Origin: Manis javanica
Taxonomy: Eukaryota; Chordata; Mammalia; Pholidota; Manidae
Direction of reading: 5' to 3'
Length of the DNA stretch: 64,000 bases
Assembly: GCF_040802235.1 (NCBI RefSeq)
Contig: NC_133156.1
Span: 111,258,173-111,322,172 of the forward strand
The notes under the pieces were generated by a model that was given only the letters and a program-made list of their open reading frames with translations, had not been told where the DNA came from and did no database searches. Below are positions 12,590 through 25,639 of this stretch, one piece after another; position 1 is the first letter of the stretch; the number at the start of each line of letters is the position of its first letter. Made by a program: the position numbers and the translations under genes.

Positions 12590-13240
12590 TCCTTCCTCTT
12601 CCCTCTTGCTCTCCTTTTCCCCATTTCTGCAGACAGCACAATTTTTTAAAGTTAAAATTTGATGATAATCTTGCCCTGCTAGAACTTCCAACTGCCCTGA
12701 AAAAATGGTAAAATTCTAAAAGTTTCTGCATGATCTGGCCCTTGCTCACCTCTTCAGCTTCACTTTCTAGATTTCTCTGCCTCCCTTACTGCGTTTGAAA
12801 CTCAATGACCTACTTACTATTTCTCAAATCAACCAACCTCTTTGGTCCCTCAGTATATCAGCACAAGCTGTTTTTGTCTGTCTGGGAAAATCTTCATCAC
12901 CACCGCCAACCCAACCCAGGCCCCCACTGCCTGCTAGTTCCTCTTCAACCTCTGAGTCTCGGCTTCAGTGGCCCTCCAGTCTAGGTCAGGCAACATATTG
13001 TTACAGTACCTTATGCTTTGCCTTTATACATGTTACTTGTATAAGTGAAATTACTCAAACCAATAGTAATTTAATAGAAATGTGATGATTTACTTATCAC
13101 GTATCTTTCTCACTAGATTTTAAGCTCCATGAGGGCAGGGACTATGTCTATCTTGTCCATTACTGGATTCTACATACCTGGCACTGTGCCTGATTCATAC
13201 TCAATGCTTGATAAATATCTTCTGTGTGAATAAGGTGGTG
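12590..13240 (+). mobile_element. L2 fragment with 3' end
   Basis: A pyrimidine-rich body (ATGATCTGGCCCTTGCTCAC) is followed by the diagnostic L2 3' end TTTTAAGCTCCATGAGGGCA, then CTGGCACTGTGCCTGATTCA and a degenerate AATAAATAT-like terminus. It is an ancient LINE relic. Confidence 0.7.
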
Positions 13241-13624
13241 ATGTAGATGTGACAGGGCTCAGTGAGAAAACTTGCCATTGCCTCCGTGTTTACCTTGAAG
13301 GTGGGCTCAGGTTTTTATTTTTTCTAAAAACTTCAAATCTAAATTACCCGTGAATGCAGATGATATGGAATTTACTGAATACTTTTTGGGGAGCTGAAGA
13401 AAAGAATCACATCACAAACCACACAGTAAAGTTTAAATGAAAATTCCTACTATATATTTCTATTTTTTCCCTGCAAGTTAATTCTTAGCTTGGTGTGTTT
13501 CCCTTGACCTTCCAAGCAGCCTGTCCAGCTTCATGGACTCTTAGCTGCCACTCCTCTGAGTTCACCACACCAATGAGGGTATTTCTCGATTGTTTTTCTA
13601 ATGTAGAACACTTTAACTTTCATC

Positions 13625-14100
13625 CTTGTATTAATTTCCTAGAACTGCCATAACCAAGTACCACAAACAAGGTGGCTTAAAGAAGAGAAATGTATTGTCT
13701 CACAGTTCTAGAGGCTAGAATTCCGAGTTCCAGGTATCAGCAGGGCCAGTTCCTCAGGACTGCGAGGGAGAATATGCTCCTCCTTGTCTCTTGTCTAGCT
13801 TCTGGTGTTTTGCTGATGAGCTGTGGCATTCCTTGTTTTATAGAAGCATCACCATGATGCAGCTATCATCTTCACATGGCATACTCCCTGTGTGCACATG
13901 CATCCAAATTTCCCCTTTTTACAAGGGTGTCACCTTAAAGGGCCTCATTTAAACTAATTACATTTGCAACAACCCTATTTCCAAATAAGGTCATCTGCAT
14001 GATTGGGGGTTTGGGAGTAGATATTGTCAAAAGTACACAAATATTGAGAGTAGGGCTTCAACATATTATTTTTCAGAGGACACCATTCAACCCATAACAA
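13625..14100 (-). mobile_element. MLT1-type MaLR LTR
   Basis: The plus strand reads GTATTAATTTCCTAGAACTG at one end and CATTCAACCCATAACA at the other, with CTCACAGTTCTAGAGGCTAG and CATCTTCACATGGCATACTC between. This is the reverse complement of an MLT1 LTR. No internal region is present. Confidence 0.8.
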
Positions 14101-14309
14101 TCTTCCTGCTCCTCCTCTTTCTCCATGAAGAAAAGACTTTTTTTTTTAGACTTTATCTACCCTAGAAGATGAAGGGAATTATAGGTGACAGAAATTGTTA
14201 ATAGTGACATTTTATCTGTCCAAAATAATTCCTTCTACTGAAATTACTAAAAAAATTAAGAATTAGTCCATCTTTTCTGCAGATTTATCTTCCAAAAATA
14301 TATATCAGG

Positions 14310-14890
14310 TGACAATTCTCCTGCTCAGTGACTGAGGGTAGGCAACATCTTGTCTCCCTTGATGACCATTGTACCTCCAGTACCTGGCTCACTTCTTATC
14401 TCAGGGAAAGCATAGTAGGTGCTTATAGATATTTGTTGAATCCCACTGAAAAACTTTATTGTCTGATTTTTGTTTTCAGAATAAAGACTACATTCATCAG
14501 CCTAACCCACAGCAATTTAACTGCAGCCTATCTTTCCAGCTTATTCTACAATTCCACATAACTGCATACTTAGCTATAAGAACCATTCTACTGTGGTTCT
14601 CTGGGTACACCCTCCACTTTCACCTATATTCTTTAATTCAAACTTCCCTTTGCCAGGAATGTGTTTCTACCTTCTAGCTAGATAGCCTTTAAGGCCCAGC
14701 TCAGGTTGTCCCCACCTCTTCTGATAATAAATCTTTTTCCTCTAGGCAGAACTAATCTCTTTTCCAGATTGCCTCATAGCACTTTGTATACTTTTGACAA
14801 CAGAACTCAAGGTAGAATTATTTAGAATTGTGTCTATCTCCCAAGTAGATTAGAGTTCTTGTAGTAGCAAGGACATGTCATCCCTCACAA
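14310..14890 (+). mobile_element. L2 fragments
   Basis: Two pieces resemble L2: an end-like piece with GTACCTCCAGTACCTGGCTC at 14330-14440, and a body with CAGGAATGTGTTTCTACC and TAAGGCCCAGCTCAGGTTG at 14520-14890. Confidence 0.5.
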
Positions 14891-15374
14891 AGCTAAGCAG
14901 ACTCCTTTGTACTATAGATATCAACCAGCATAATTTTAATTAGTGAGTTTTAAAATTAAATGCAGTTGATTTTGGACTTGTTCCCCTAGGCTAGCTTTCT
15001 CATTTTTTTTTTTTTTTGAAGTATGAGGTCTTCTTTGTAATCATGTCTTGGACTTTTCCTGAAAAACCATGTAATGACCCAAAAGCTACTATAAATGTAA
15101 TGATATTTCTAAATAAGTATATTTTGTTTACTGCCAAAGTATCTAGAGACATAGGCAAAAATGTTCTTATGTTACTGGACATATTACATTTGGTGTATAC
15201 ATGGATTTGTGGACTCTTTACATACTCAGCAGCTTACAAATTGTGAACACTTTTTGTAGGAAATAAGGGCCCACTGAAGTCTTCTGATTAGGTAGTGACA
15301 AAAGGAAGTTCAGCCACATAAAAATGAGATAGTTTTTTTCAAAATACTCTGCTTTGTACTCATACCTTTTTTTA

Positions 15375-15690
15375 TTCAATGAACATTTGTTCAATATCTA
15401 GTATGTATAAGGTGACATCCTAGGTACTGGGCATACAGGAGGGACCAGGTTGGTATTGATGGAGGTGGTGAGAAGTGATTGGGTTCTGGATATGTTTTGA
15501 AAGTAGAGCCAACAGGATTATGGACAGATTAAATGTAGTACATGAAAGAAAAGAGTCTAGGATGCTACCAAGGCTTCTTACTGGATTAAGAAGAGGAATG
15601 GAGTTGCTGTTTGCTAGAATACAGGACATGTTTGAGGATGGAGGTTACCAAAAATTTGGTTCTGGACTTAATTAGCTTTGAGAGGATCAT
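15375..15690 (+). mobile_element. L2 fragment
   Basis: TTCAATGAACATTTGTTCAA followed by a purine-rich body resembles the L2-derived region also seen at 11452 and 41500. It is degenerate. Confidence 0.4.
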
Positions 15691-17690
15691 GAGTCAAGAC
15701 AAGATGTCTGAAGATACTAATATGGGTGCTTCTTCAATGAGGATAAATACAATGAGAGGTATTCTAGAGTTGGCTCATGAGACCTAATTGTTACATTTTT
15801 AGGAATTATATGAGCTAGCTGCTAAAAACTAAGCTGCTATTCAGAACTAAGCTATATAAATGTATAAAGTATGTTAAGTAAATTATACCAAAACAACAGT
15901 AATACATATTTTAAAGCTTATCACTTTCTAATTATTTTACTATTGTTTATGATGGTGAGGTTAAAATTCTTCAGTGCAAATTTTATAGAATGGTGTACAT
16001 TTCTTCCTAACACTGCGCTCAGTGATCTTGCATCGGCAGTTTGAAATTGGGTATAATAGAATAATCAGCAAATGCCACAAACCAGGACTTTTTATCCTGG
16101 GGAGCTGATTGTTAAATCACACCATTGAAAGATCCTCAGTGGAAGCAAATCGTCTCTTAGCCCTTATGTGCCCTTACATCATCATCATCATCACAATTGT
16201 TTTTATCTTCCCTGCTGTATAAGTGAAAATAATGAAATAAACCAAAAAGGCAGACAGAAAATAAAAAGTAAGGGACAAATAAAGGCTTGATGAGTAGCTA
16301 GCACAGTACATGCAAAGCAAAAAAGGTCTTACAAAATACATCAAGTTGTGGTATATATATATATGCATATATGCAAGTTAACACTTTATCTTTTTTAAAA
16401 AATGAACTAACTGTACAGTGATGTAGAACAATCTATTACATATAAAAGGTGGACAAGGAAATTTGCACAATAGAATTTCTAGCATTGTACCATTTACACA
16501 AAACAAAACAAAAATACAGGTACATACTTGTTTATGAACTGAATATTTCTGAAAAATGTACAGGAAACTGGCAACATGAGTTGCCTCCAAAGACGGAACT
16601 TGGTGACCAGGGGTGGGAAAGAAACATACTTTTCCCCAGACATCCTTTTTTTCCCTTTGAATTTCACAGCATGGGTATACATTTCCTATTTAAATCAAAA
16701 AAGGAAGCCTTTTTTTTAAAAAAACCTAAATGCTTTTAAGAACATGATGTACAAGCAACTCACTCAAGAGTGAGAAAAGGGGTGAAGCTCTTTCACTTTT
16801 AATCTGTACAAATTTTGTCTCTTTGAAACACAATTATGATTCCTTATAAATGTGCATTAGCATTTAAAAGGAAGTCTTCTATGATATGCTGCTTCTAAAT
16901 ATAAAGTTTTTCTGGCTAACAATTGCAACCTATACACTTAAGGCTATGCTAATGTCAAAGCATGTTTAAGTATGCTTGCTGTAAGAAACTGTATGTGTTA
17001 GAATATTTGTTATATAAAATTACATTTTCTCACAGTAATAAATATGTTGTCTTAGGAATTTGAATATATTTACCTACTTGTGATAATTAACACATTGATT
17101 TTACTGGTCTTCTTATAATAGTTCTCTCCATTGTATAAATAGGATAAGCTCTCTTGTTTATTCAAAGATGTAGCAGATTCTGAGTCTAGACTTTTCTCCT
17201 CAGCAGTACAAAGAAAGAAAACAGTGCCTATGGCAGACGGATTATCAAAACATTATTGAAAAACTTGTGCTTTCAAACACATTGGTACCATGCTTCTGGA
17301 GACAAGTCTGAATAGAGGGTGATAGAATAGATTGCTTTAGTGTGCTCATGTAACAAGCCTCATGAAACCTTTGCTTTGGTTTTCAGTAGAAGCTGCCTGT
17401 CTTTGCTGCCTTCTCTCAATCTGAAATTTGGGAAACTGCCCTGTTGACTAAATAAGGTATAACAAAATAAATGCATGATTCATTGTTGGTGTGTGTTGGG
17501 TAAGGATGCAAAGTTTAGAAGCAGTGTCAGCAAAAGCAGTGTTACCAATGCTGTGAAATGAAGTAGATAAAGCTGAGAGGCCATCAGGTCAGGCTATGGT
17601 AGAGAAACTATTCACTTCCTGAGTGTTTTCTTCCTCCCTTTTTCTATATGAATTAAGGATCGATCAACCAAAATCAGGTCTGAATAGGAA
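15690..17690. other. Unique AT-rich stretch
   Basis: No gene or repeat is recognised beyond a short (ATC)n near 16176-16193 and an AT dinucleotide patch at 16352-16372. Confidence 0.55.
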
Positions 17691-17699
17691 GTCTAGATG

Positions 17700-18150
17700 G
17701 CTCTTGTGTCAGTCAGGGTTCTGGCAGAAAGAGAGAATTTACCCCAAGTGGTTACCGACAAATTTACTGTTACCTATGTACCTGTCAGGACTAAGCAGTG
17801 TGCTCAGGGATAAGGAAGTATGCAAGCTTAGGAGCCCTTAGTTTCCCTAGAGAAGGGACAAAGGGAGAAAATAAAGTTTCTGGCACTCATAAAAAGCTGG
17901 AAATGTGGAGGCAGGGCTGCCCTGCTTCTCCTGGATGTCATGGAGGCAAGCAGCTACTCCAGGGAGCTGGTGCTGGAACAGGGAGGGAGCAGGGAATAAA
18001 TAACCCACATCTTTCTCCTCCTGTCTTCTGCTCTCTTCTCAGGGGCCTGGCCACACCTAGAAGGGCATGGGTAATGAATCTGCAGGGCTCAATCTTCCAA
18101 GGCACAGAGCAGCACAGAAGAATGGAGAACTGATGGGGAGTGGAAATGCA
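17700..18150. other. Possible old interspersed repeat
   Basis: GTGTCAGTCAGGGTTCTGGC at one end and CAAGGCACAGAGCAGCACAG near the other recall a dispersed mammalian repeat whose name I cannot give. It is GC-richer than its surroundings. Open frames here are short and carry no motifs. Confidence 0.3.
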
Positions 18151-19580
18151 ACAGGACCATCAGCACACTCAGCCTTGTGTGCATGAAAATCGTCTGGGCA
18201 ACTCCCAAGACAGAGCAAAATGCATGTTTCTCTGGTAAGTTATTAGTGACTCTGGTCGGTCTAAGCCCCAGGTGGCTTTTGGTGATTATGGGAGCCCTAA
18301 GCAAAATGAGGTAGGGTTTTATGGAAAGATTCTCTCGGGATAGCTGTTCATTACATATGCATATGCATCATTGCCATAGTACATTGCATATCATATCTTG
18401 AGATATATAATTAATATTCTACATAAACAACAAAGTGCTTGCATAAATTCTCAAGTTTTTTCTCCCTCAGAGGAATTGAATGATCAAATTAAAATCTGAA
18501 GAAAAAAAGATACATGTCTAACTTTAACCAAAGAATATGAAGCTGAATAAGACTGGAAGATTTTGTGTAAGATTATGTTAAAGAGAATTGACATAGTTAA
18601 CTCTTTCCTTCTTCCACTTTCTAAAATGGAAAGCTGCAATTTTAAAACCATAAATTTTGCAATAATTTAAAAAGAAAATTAGAATTCAGATGGGAGGGTC
18701 TAATTTGCTACTTAGTTTCTAAGTGAAAAATAAAGCATACTTATTTTGGGTGTGAAAATTTTCCTTAAAGAAGGAATAATTTGCTCTTATCAGACAGAGT
18801 AAGTATATAATGATGTATTTGCCAAAAAAGTTGGAAACTTTTCGTTTCCAAGATGGAATATAAAAAAAACTAAAATATTACAGTAGATTAAATTGTTCTA
18901 TACTAGTAATTCTCTTTTCCAATATCACTTTACACCCAAAAGGAAAAAAAAAATTAACTGCTGTGCTGATAGAAATTGGCAGAATGCTAACAAAAACATG
19001 TGAAACATTAATTAATCGCCTTAAGACTGTTAAAACTACGTTAATAGCCAGGTGGGACCAAAATCACTCTCTCTCTTCTGGTAAAGTTTTCTTTTGTTCT
19101 TTTAATTTTTTGCAAAATGCTTTTAGTACAGAAGTAGTGTGTGATAAAACTGGGATTTTTGTGATTTCCTTAATCTGAGAATTTCTTAGTAATGTTAAAA
19201 GGACAATGCACTGGTAAATTAAGTCTTTTGTCCATTGAATTCCAACTCCTGTCCCACCACCTCTGTGGTAACAATGCAGGTAATGAAACTGAGATGAAAG
19301 TATAGCATATTTCTAATCCATGAAAAGTTTAGTCTCTTTCCTACTGAAATTAAAATGACTAAATTTTCTGGAGGTATAATTTCAGCACTTGTCTTCTATT
19401 TACCACCATCAGAACTGGAATTTGAGAATGTAGAAATCTGAAGTAAATAAGGGTACACAACTAGACTGTATAAAATGTAATAATGTGTGTCTTTTACAAA
19501 TAGATTCTTGTAAAACTAAAACAAATTAAAAATTAAGTGAAATAACGAATTTCTTCCACTTAAATTATCTAGGTAATTGC
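18150..19580. other. Unique AT-rich stretch
   Basis: Nothing recognised. Confidence 0.55.
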
Positions 19581-19584
19581 CAAA

Positions 19585-19840
19585 TATAACAGCTTTATTG
19601 AGATAAAATTCATATGCCATACAGTTCATCCATTAAAGTGTAGAATTCAATGGTGTTTATATATTCATAAGTTGCACAACTATCACCACAATCAATTTTT
19701 GAACATATTAATCTTCTCAAAAAGAAATCTTGTACCCATAAGCAGTCACCCCCTCTTCTCTTTCATTCCCTAGACTTTGGCAATGACTAATCTTTCTGTC
19801 TCCAAAGACTTGTCTGTTCTGTATATCTTGGAAAATTTTT
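19585..19840 (-). mobile_element. Old L1 (L1M) 3' end fragment
   Basis: CAGCTTTATTGAGATAAAAT, GTAGAATTCAATGGTGTT and the following AACTATCACCACAATCAAT form the reverse complement of the 3' UTR of an ancient L1M subfamily. Confidence 0.7.
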
Positions 19841-20364
19841 AAAGATGCAGTATTTCTCCTGCAAATTCTGAGTTACAAATTTGTTTATATGAAAAACTAC
19901 AGTTGATCTCAAAACTGTTGTTATAAAAAATAAATAAATCACACCAATGGGTTTTTGTTCAGGAGTAACTACATAAAATGTAAAGCATTTCAGGAGAATT
20001 TTAAACAGATACTCAATAAACCAAACAAAACAACTTCTAAAATGTTACATCAGTCTATACTCATTCCCTCTGTCGCTGGATATTGGTGAAAGGAAATGTT
20101 CATTTTGATCCAGTCCTTTTTCTTTCAGCATCTATATATTGTCTAATGTCTTCAACACAGGAGAACTGACTTTGCCATATAAGAGTCTTTGCTAATGTCA
20201 GAGAATTCATAGTTTTCTACCAGCCTTTGCTTCACTTTGAGTTCAGGCTCAGTGACTTTGAAGCACTAGTTCCTGCACTGGTCTACTAAAGGCTGGAGTT
20301 CAGGAAGATTTCACTTGTAAAATGTTCTGCCAAATACTGATGGCTGGTTTTTTTGTTGCCGTTT

Positions 20365-20480
20365 TTAAAATTGAATTATCATTGATATATAATCTTATTG
20401 GTTTCAAGTGTACAACACAGTAGGTCAACAGTTACCTATATTATTAAATCCTCACCCCCACTAGTGCAGTTACTGTCTGA
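20365..20480 (-). mobile_element. L1 3' end fragment
   Basis: ATTGAATTATCATTGATATA followed by TATTATTAAATCCTCACCCC matches the L1 3' end seen again at 44020-44120. It is a short fragment. Confidence 0.65.
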
Positions 20481-22009
20481 AATGTTGATTGCTGTTTGTT
20501 ATCTGGGAAATTGCTTCTCTGTGTGTTTGCCTGACCTTGCTGTACTCTGAATTTTGTTGGGATGATGTAGAGTGTTCGGAGGCTGCTATCTTACTAGGTG
20601 GGGCATTGACCAGTAGTACATTGTGAATGGCTTCGTTGTTGTTGAAGCTTATGAGAAAATATTCTTGAAACTTGCTGATGTTGATGAATTTTATATGGAG
20701 AATTCTGCCTATAGCCACTTTCAATTCTCCTTTAACCACTTTATACTAATCTTTGTTTAGATTACATAGTAGTGTCTACCTGTCATTGTTGTTGCCAAGA
20801 TCTTCAGGACACCCTTTCTACCTTATACTCTTCTAGCTGGATTCTGATTTAGATCTCAACCCTGCATTTCCCAGCTTTCCTTGCTAGGGACTTAGTTTCA
20901 CCAATCAGATGTACTCTTACAAGATTATGATTTGGAAGGAATCTAGGTGAGAAAACAAGTAGGGTAGGAGGCATCCCCTTTACCAGGGACAGTAAGTTTT
21001 GAGGGTCTTTTGTAGAGTCACAATTTCCTGATCACTAAGGTATAATCTGAAGCTCAGTGGAATGTCAGGGCTGGTCTTAGAGATCTGTAGTCACTAGCAC
21101 ATAGATTCCAGTGAAACCATGCTGATTTCAGAATATCATGGAAGACTCGTAAAATGGTAGATTGAAAATCAAGATCAAGGGAGTGGAGGATCGTTCTACA
21201 AAGGACAACCAGAGCAGGTAGATGAGTGAAACAAACCGAGTTGAGGGACAATGGGAGGTATGGGAAATGCTGTGAATAGGGGAGAGTACCCGTCTAGAGG
21301 AAAGAGCTGCTTCCATCTGCTCTGCTTCAGGTGACTGTGCCAAGGTGCTGTCACAGGCCCAGTGGGCCCTAGTTTTCAGATTTTTCAAGAGAAAGTAGAA
21401 ATCCAGAAATTTTGGTGGAATTTCCTATGTTTTAAATATGGTCAACTAGTTCAAAATTATTTTTCTGGTTTGTGTGATCAAATAAAACATGTCATATTCA
21501 CTCCATGGATTGCCAACTTTTGATCCCAGCTTTACTGGTGAAAAGAATGGGAGCTCATACACAAGCCCCATAAAAATGGTGAGATAGGTGGAGTGGGAGT
21601 ACAAAAGGGAATCTGACAGGAGTAGAGTCTGCCAACAGTGTACAAATCAAAGAGGGTCTGTTTGATAAGGACACACTAACGTCCATTGTGTCCATTGTGT
21701 CCATTGTGTTGGGAGTTTGGAAGTCATTGATAAGCTTTGTCAAACCTCTTCAGAAGAATAATAGGAGTAAAGACCAAATTGCAGATGGCCGAGGAATGAG
21801 GGAGTGGTGAGGCAGTGGAGGCGGAGCAGAGACTACTCCACAGGTTGTTTCTAGAGGGAGACACAAGAAGATTTTTTTTTAAAGTGTTAGCTAAGGCTGA
21901 AGCACGTGTGTGTATATTTAGGCAATTTTGTATAACCTTATTTTTAAAAATTTATGAAGGATATTTATCAACTCATGTTAATAAAACCAATAGAAAGGGA
22001 GAAATTAAT
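20480..22009. other. Unique stretch with a small tandem repeat
   Basis: Three copies of GTCCATTGT lie at 21681-21707. Nothing else is recognised. Confidence 0.5.
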
Positions 22010-22884
22010 CCCAGCCTGACCTGGCCAGGATTCCCACATGTGATTTGGCCGTATGCTGCAGGAATGTTCCTGTTGGTGGTAAAGGGACTTGGCCATACAT
22101 AGACATCACATACATTTTTCCTGAGAATATTCTTATCCTCTGCTATCGTAAAGGAAATCTTCCCAGTGAGACTTACACTGGCCTGGCTAGGAGTTGTGGA
22201 CCTTCACCATCCCTTCCAAAATATGTCTTGTATGGAGAGAAAGCTCTAATAGAGTGAATGTCAGGAGGAGATGGGAAGGGAGTGGTGGCAAACAGATATG
22301 AAAACAAAATTCTGTGAGATCAGAGGGAAGGCAATTAGGAATGGTATGGAATTGGGCAAACACGGCTCATGCTGGTAGGGGAGGAAGCTGAGGTAATTTT
22401 TTCCTGATGGCAGCAATTTTCCAGTTATGTAGATGAGAGAAAGTTCACTGACAGTGAGGAGATAGGGAGTGTTTATGCTACTTGAGGATAGTGGGGAGGG
22501 TTTGGGAATGCCAGAGAGGGGAATAGGGAAGAGAGATGTATGCTACCTATTGCTTGGGAGGGTAAATAACCCATTTGACCTTAGATCCCATATTTGTGAT
22601 GGGTACCAATTGGTGCTTTTTTGAGGATTCCACTCTTGCTCAGCAGGACTTGATTAACTTACCACTTAATACATATGGTTGGAAGGGATGGTGAAGGTCC
22701 ACAACTCCTAGCCAGCCTAGCTTAAGTTTCACTGAAAATATTTCCCTTAAAATAGTGGGGGATGAGAATATTCTCAGGAAAAATGTATGTGATGTCTGTG
22801 GCCAAGTCCCTTTACCACCAGCAGGAACATTCCTACAGCATAATGCCAAATTATGTGTGGGAATCCTGGCCAGGTCAGGCTGGG
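22010..22884. repeat. 213-bp inverted repeat with 445-bp spacer
   Basis: The left arm (22010-22226) and right arm (22672-22884) are reverse complements at roughly 85% identity by eye. Shared blocks include CCAGCCTGACCTGGCCAGGA, GTGGTAAAGGGACTTGGCCA and AGGAGTTGTGGACCTTCACC. The likely explanation is two copies of one unidentified repeat, perhaps an LTR, in opposite orientation. The spacer is purine-rich and unrelated. Confidence 0.8.
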
Positions 22885-23005
22885 AGACCAGGGCTGAACA
22901 TGGCCTCTCTGGAGCTCCACCAGAGCCCCATGCGTGCGTTTTCTGGCTGTCTTTGGAGCGGCAGGTAGCCAGGTTCACCCAGAGTTTGCAGTGATTATGG
23001 GGCAG

Positions 23006-23195
23006 TAGTTCTCAAAGTGTAGCCTGAATAAGACTCACATGGAGAGCTTGTTAAAACATAGGTTCTCAGACTCTGCACTCAGCAAATTTGGTTCAGTGGT
23101 TCTGGGGTAGTGCTAGAGGACTAGTATTTCCAACAAGTTCCCTAGTAATGCTGATGCTGCTAGTCCAGGCACTATACTTGGAGCAGCACTGTCCA
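23006..23195 (+). mobile_element. MER5A hAT-Charlie MITE
   Basis: The element reads AGTTCTCAAAGTGTAGCCTG, GAGCTTGTTAAAACATAG, AACAAGTTCCCTAGTAATGC and TGATGCTGCTAGTCCAGGC. These are the successive landmarks of MER5A. No ORF is expected. Confidence 0.85.
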
Positions 23196-24700
23196 TAATC
23201 AGAGGTTTTATTGATTGGGTCCTGGTTCAAACATACCCAGTGAGTTAATTGTTCTAAGTCCATTTTGATGACTTTTCTTGGGGGCACCAAACCTACAGAG
23301 GACTCTGTCTTCAGAATTCCAGGTTTTGCTGGCTTTTTGAGTAAACCAATCCTTCTGTTACCTGTTGTCTTGGGGGCATTAACCCACAGAAATCTCAAGA
23401 AAGTATAAAGGCTGACCTTTGCCTTGGTCTTTCATTGCCACCACTCTTTATGGGATGCACAGTGACCATGCAAAATGAAATAAAAGATGATTTACTTGAA
23501 TGAAAAATTCCAGCAATTTTTTTTGGTGCTGGAAAAGATGGAGAGCTACCAACATCTCTTCTTGGAACTAGAACAGATGTAGAGTTCCCTCTTTCTCCTC
23601 AGGACTATGATTTTGCCTCTAACTTCTTGCTTGCCCCAAATTCTTGAGAAGAGTTTATACTCATTTTTTTAACAAGAGACCTCAGTCATTAGGGAATAAA
23701 CATAAGAGATTTTTGGTGGGAGTGTATTTGGTTCCCAACAGTACCAGTTGGTTCCTGGGCCATATTCTTAAAATAGAAATATGACAAATTACAGTGCTGC
23801 CAGGATTACACTTGGTGTAACCCAGCGAATATGTTTTTAAGTGTCTGAAGGACTCAGCCACAGGAATCTTGATGGTACCAGCCAAGATATCTGAGGTCCA
23901 AGGTGGCAAAACCCAGGGACCATTCAGTGCTCATGGGGAGATTCCAGCTAAATAGAGCTGGGATTCAGACATGTCTGGGCAGGTCTGCTGCATACGCAGG
24001 ACAGGCATGCCTGGAGTCTATTTACATGACAATTTTTGGCTGAAAAATGACTGTATGCTGATCTGAATGGAAAGTGGAATGGGAAGAATAAAAATGTATC
24101 TGGTTTAGGACCCAAGTTTTGAAAAATGTTCTTTAAAAAATAAGTTTATTTATTAATATACCATCCTTTTATATCTGGTAATTGTACAATTTACATTAGG
24201 ATATTTGATATTTTGGACATAGTTTATCACTATGTTTAGGAATTTGAAGCCCTCTTACAGGAAATTGTATCAAAATTAAAGAAGATCGATTTAATTTATT
24301 ACCAGGGATTGTGTTGGGTATGTTGGGTATGGGATAAAGGGCATATTTTGTGGCTCTGGAAATGTTTGTAGGTGAGTGAATTTTTCTAATTATCCATGGA
24401 AAATAATGTATCTATACCTGTTATTTTGACCTCTGCACTTTTGCTATTGTACCAAGAATTTCGTGAAGTTCTGTTAGATACTAACATGGCTAAAATACTT
24501 TAACATTATATTTGCCTTTTATTAAAAAACAGCTTACAATTTTTGGTCTGATTGGCTTCTGGTCTTGACTGGTCCCATTCCTCATTCATTGTATTTCAAC
24601 ATAGTGTTTGGTTGATGAGACACAATGACCTTTTTTTCCCTTTTAATTAATAGCAACTATTCGAATCCTAGAAGGCACCTATTTACTGACTTTTAAAAAA
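23196..24700. other. Unique stretch
   Basis: No gene or repeat is recognised. A 10-bp duplication TGTTGGGTAT occurs near 24310-24330. Confidence 0.55.
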
Positions 24701-24705
24701 ATGTG

Positions 24706-24870
24706 TCCGGCACTTATCTAAGCACTTTACACATCTTATCTCTTAATCCTCACATTATGAGGGAGACACTTTCATTATCTTGATTATAAACATGGGGAAA
24801 CTGAGGCACATAAAGGTTAAATTACTTATCCAAATAATATATAGCCAGCAGTGGGGAGAACTGGGGTTTT
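24706..24870 (-). mobile_element. MIR SINE
   Basis: GGCACTTATCTAAGCACTTT, ATGGGGAAACTGAGGCACAT and the phrase ending AGTGGGGAGAACTGGGGTTT are the reverse complement of the MIR core and tRNA-related region. Confidence 0.8.
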
Positions 24871-25144
24871 GGGTACTTGGAGTGTTTCAGCAAAGCTATT
24901 AATCACTCTAAATTTTAAGATGACTTCAGAAAGAAAAGCCTGTTTCTCAGTTCAGCTGTGGTTTAGGTGTCAGGAATTCTCTCATTGACAGATTTGATTC
25001 TTTAAGTAGTCTTGGTAGGGTCACTGGAATTATTTCCCAGTCTTTTAGTCACACAAATGATTTTTTTAATGATTCTGATATCTCAGCTGCTTCCCTGGAG
25101 AAAGGAAGAAGCAGTCTACCGTGTACTTCCCTTTCTTCAGAACG

Positions 25145-25620
25145 ACTTTTTAAAAATTTAAACATTTTATATGGATATAATTTCAAGCTTACAGAAAAGT
25201 TGCAAAAATAAAGTTAGTATTACAAACATTCATATACCTTTTACTCAAATTCACTTTATATTTTATTTCTTTTATCATTTGTGTGTTCTCTTTGAATACA
25301 TATGAAAAAAAAACTTGATTTTTTTCTTTCTAAATCATTTTAAGGTAAATTACATACATTTTGGCCCTTGCCCCTAAACACTTCAGTGTCCCCAGAGTAT
25401 AGGAATATTCTCTTACATGACCACAGTACAGTAATCAATTCAGGAAATTTGACATCGATACCATACTTTAATCTGTGGACAGCATTCCAATTTTGTCAAG
25501 TGCCCAGTAACGCTATTTATTGTATTTCCCCCCTTGGGTACAGGATCCAGATTTTGCATTTAGCTGTCATGTTTGAGAATTCTAATTATGCCGTAGTATT
25601 TTACTTTTCCATACTCTAGG
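25145..25620 (-). mobile_element. Old L1 (L1M) 3' UTR fragment
   Basis: TTCAAGCTTACAGAAAAGTT, CCCTAAACACTTCAGTGTCC and CTCTTACATGACCACAGTAC are antisense landmarks of an L1M/ME 3' UTR. Confidence 0.65.
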
Positions 25621-25639
25621 AACCATACTCCCACAGCCT

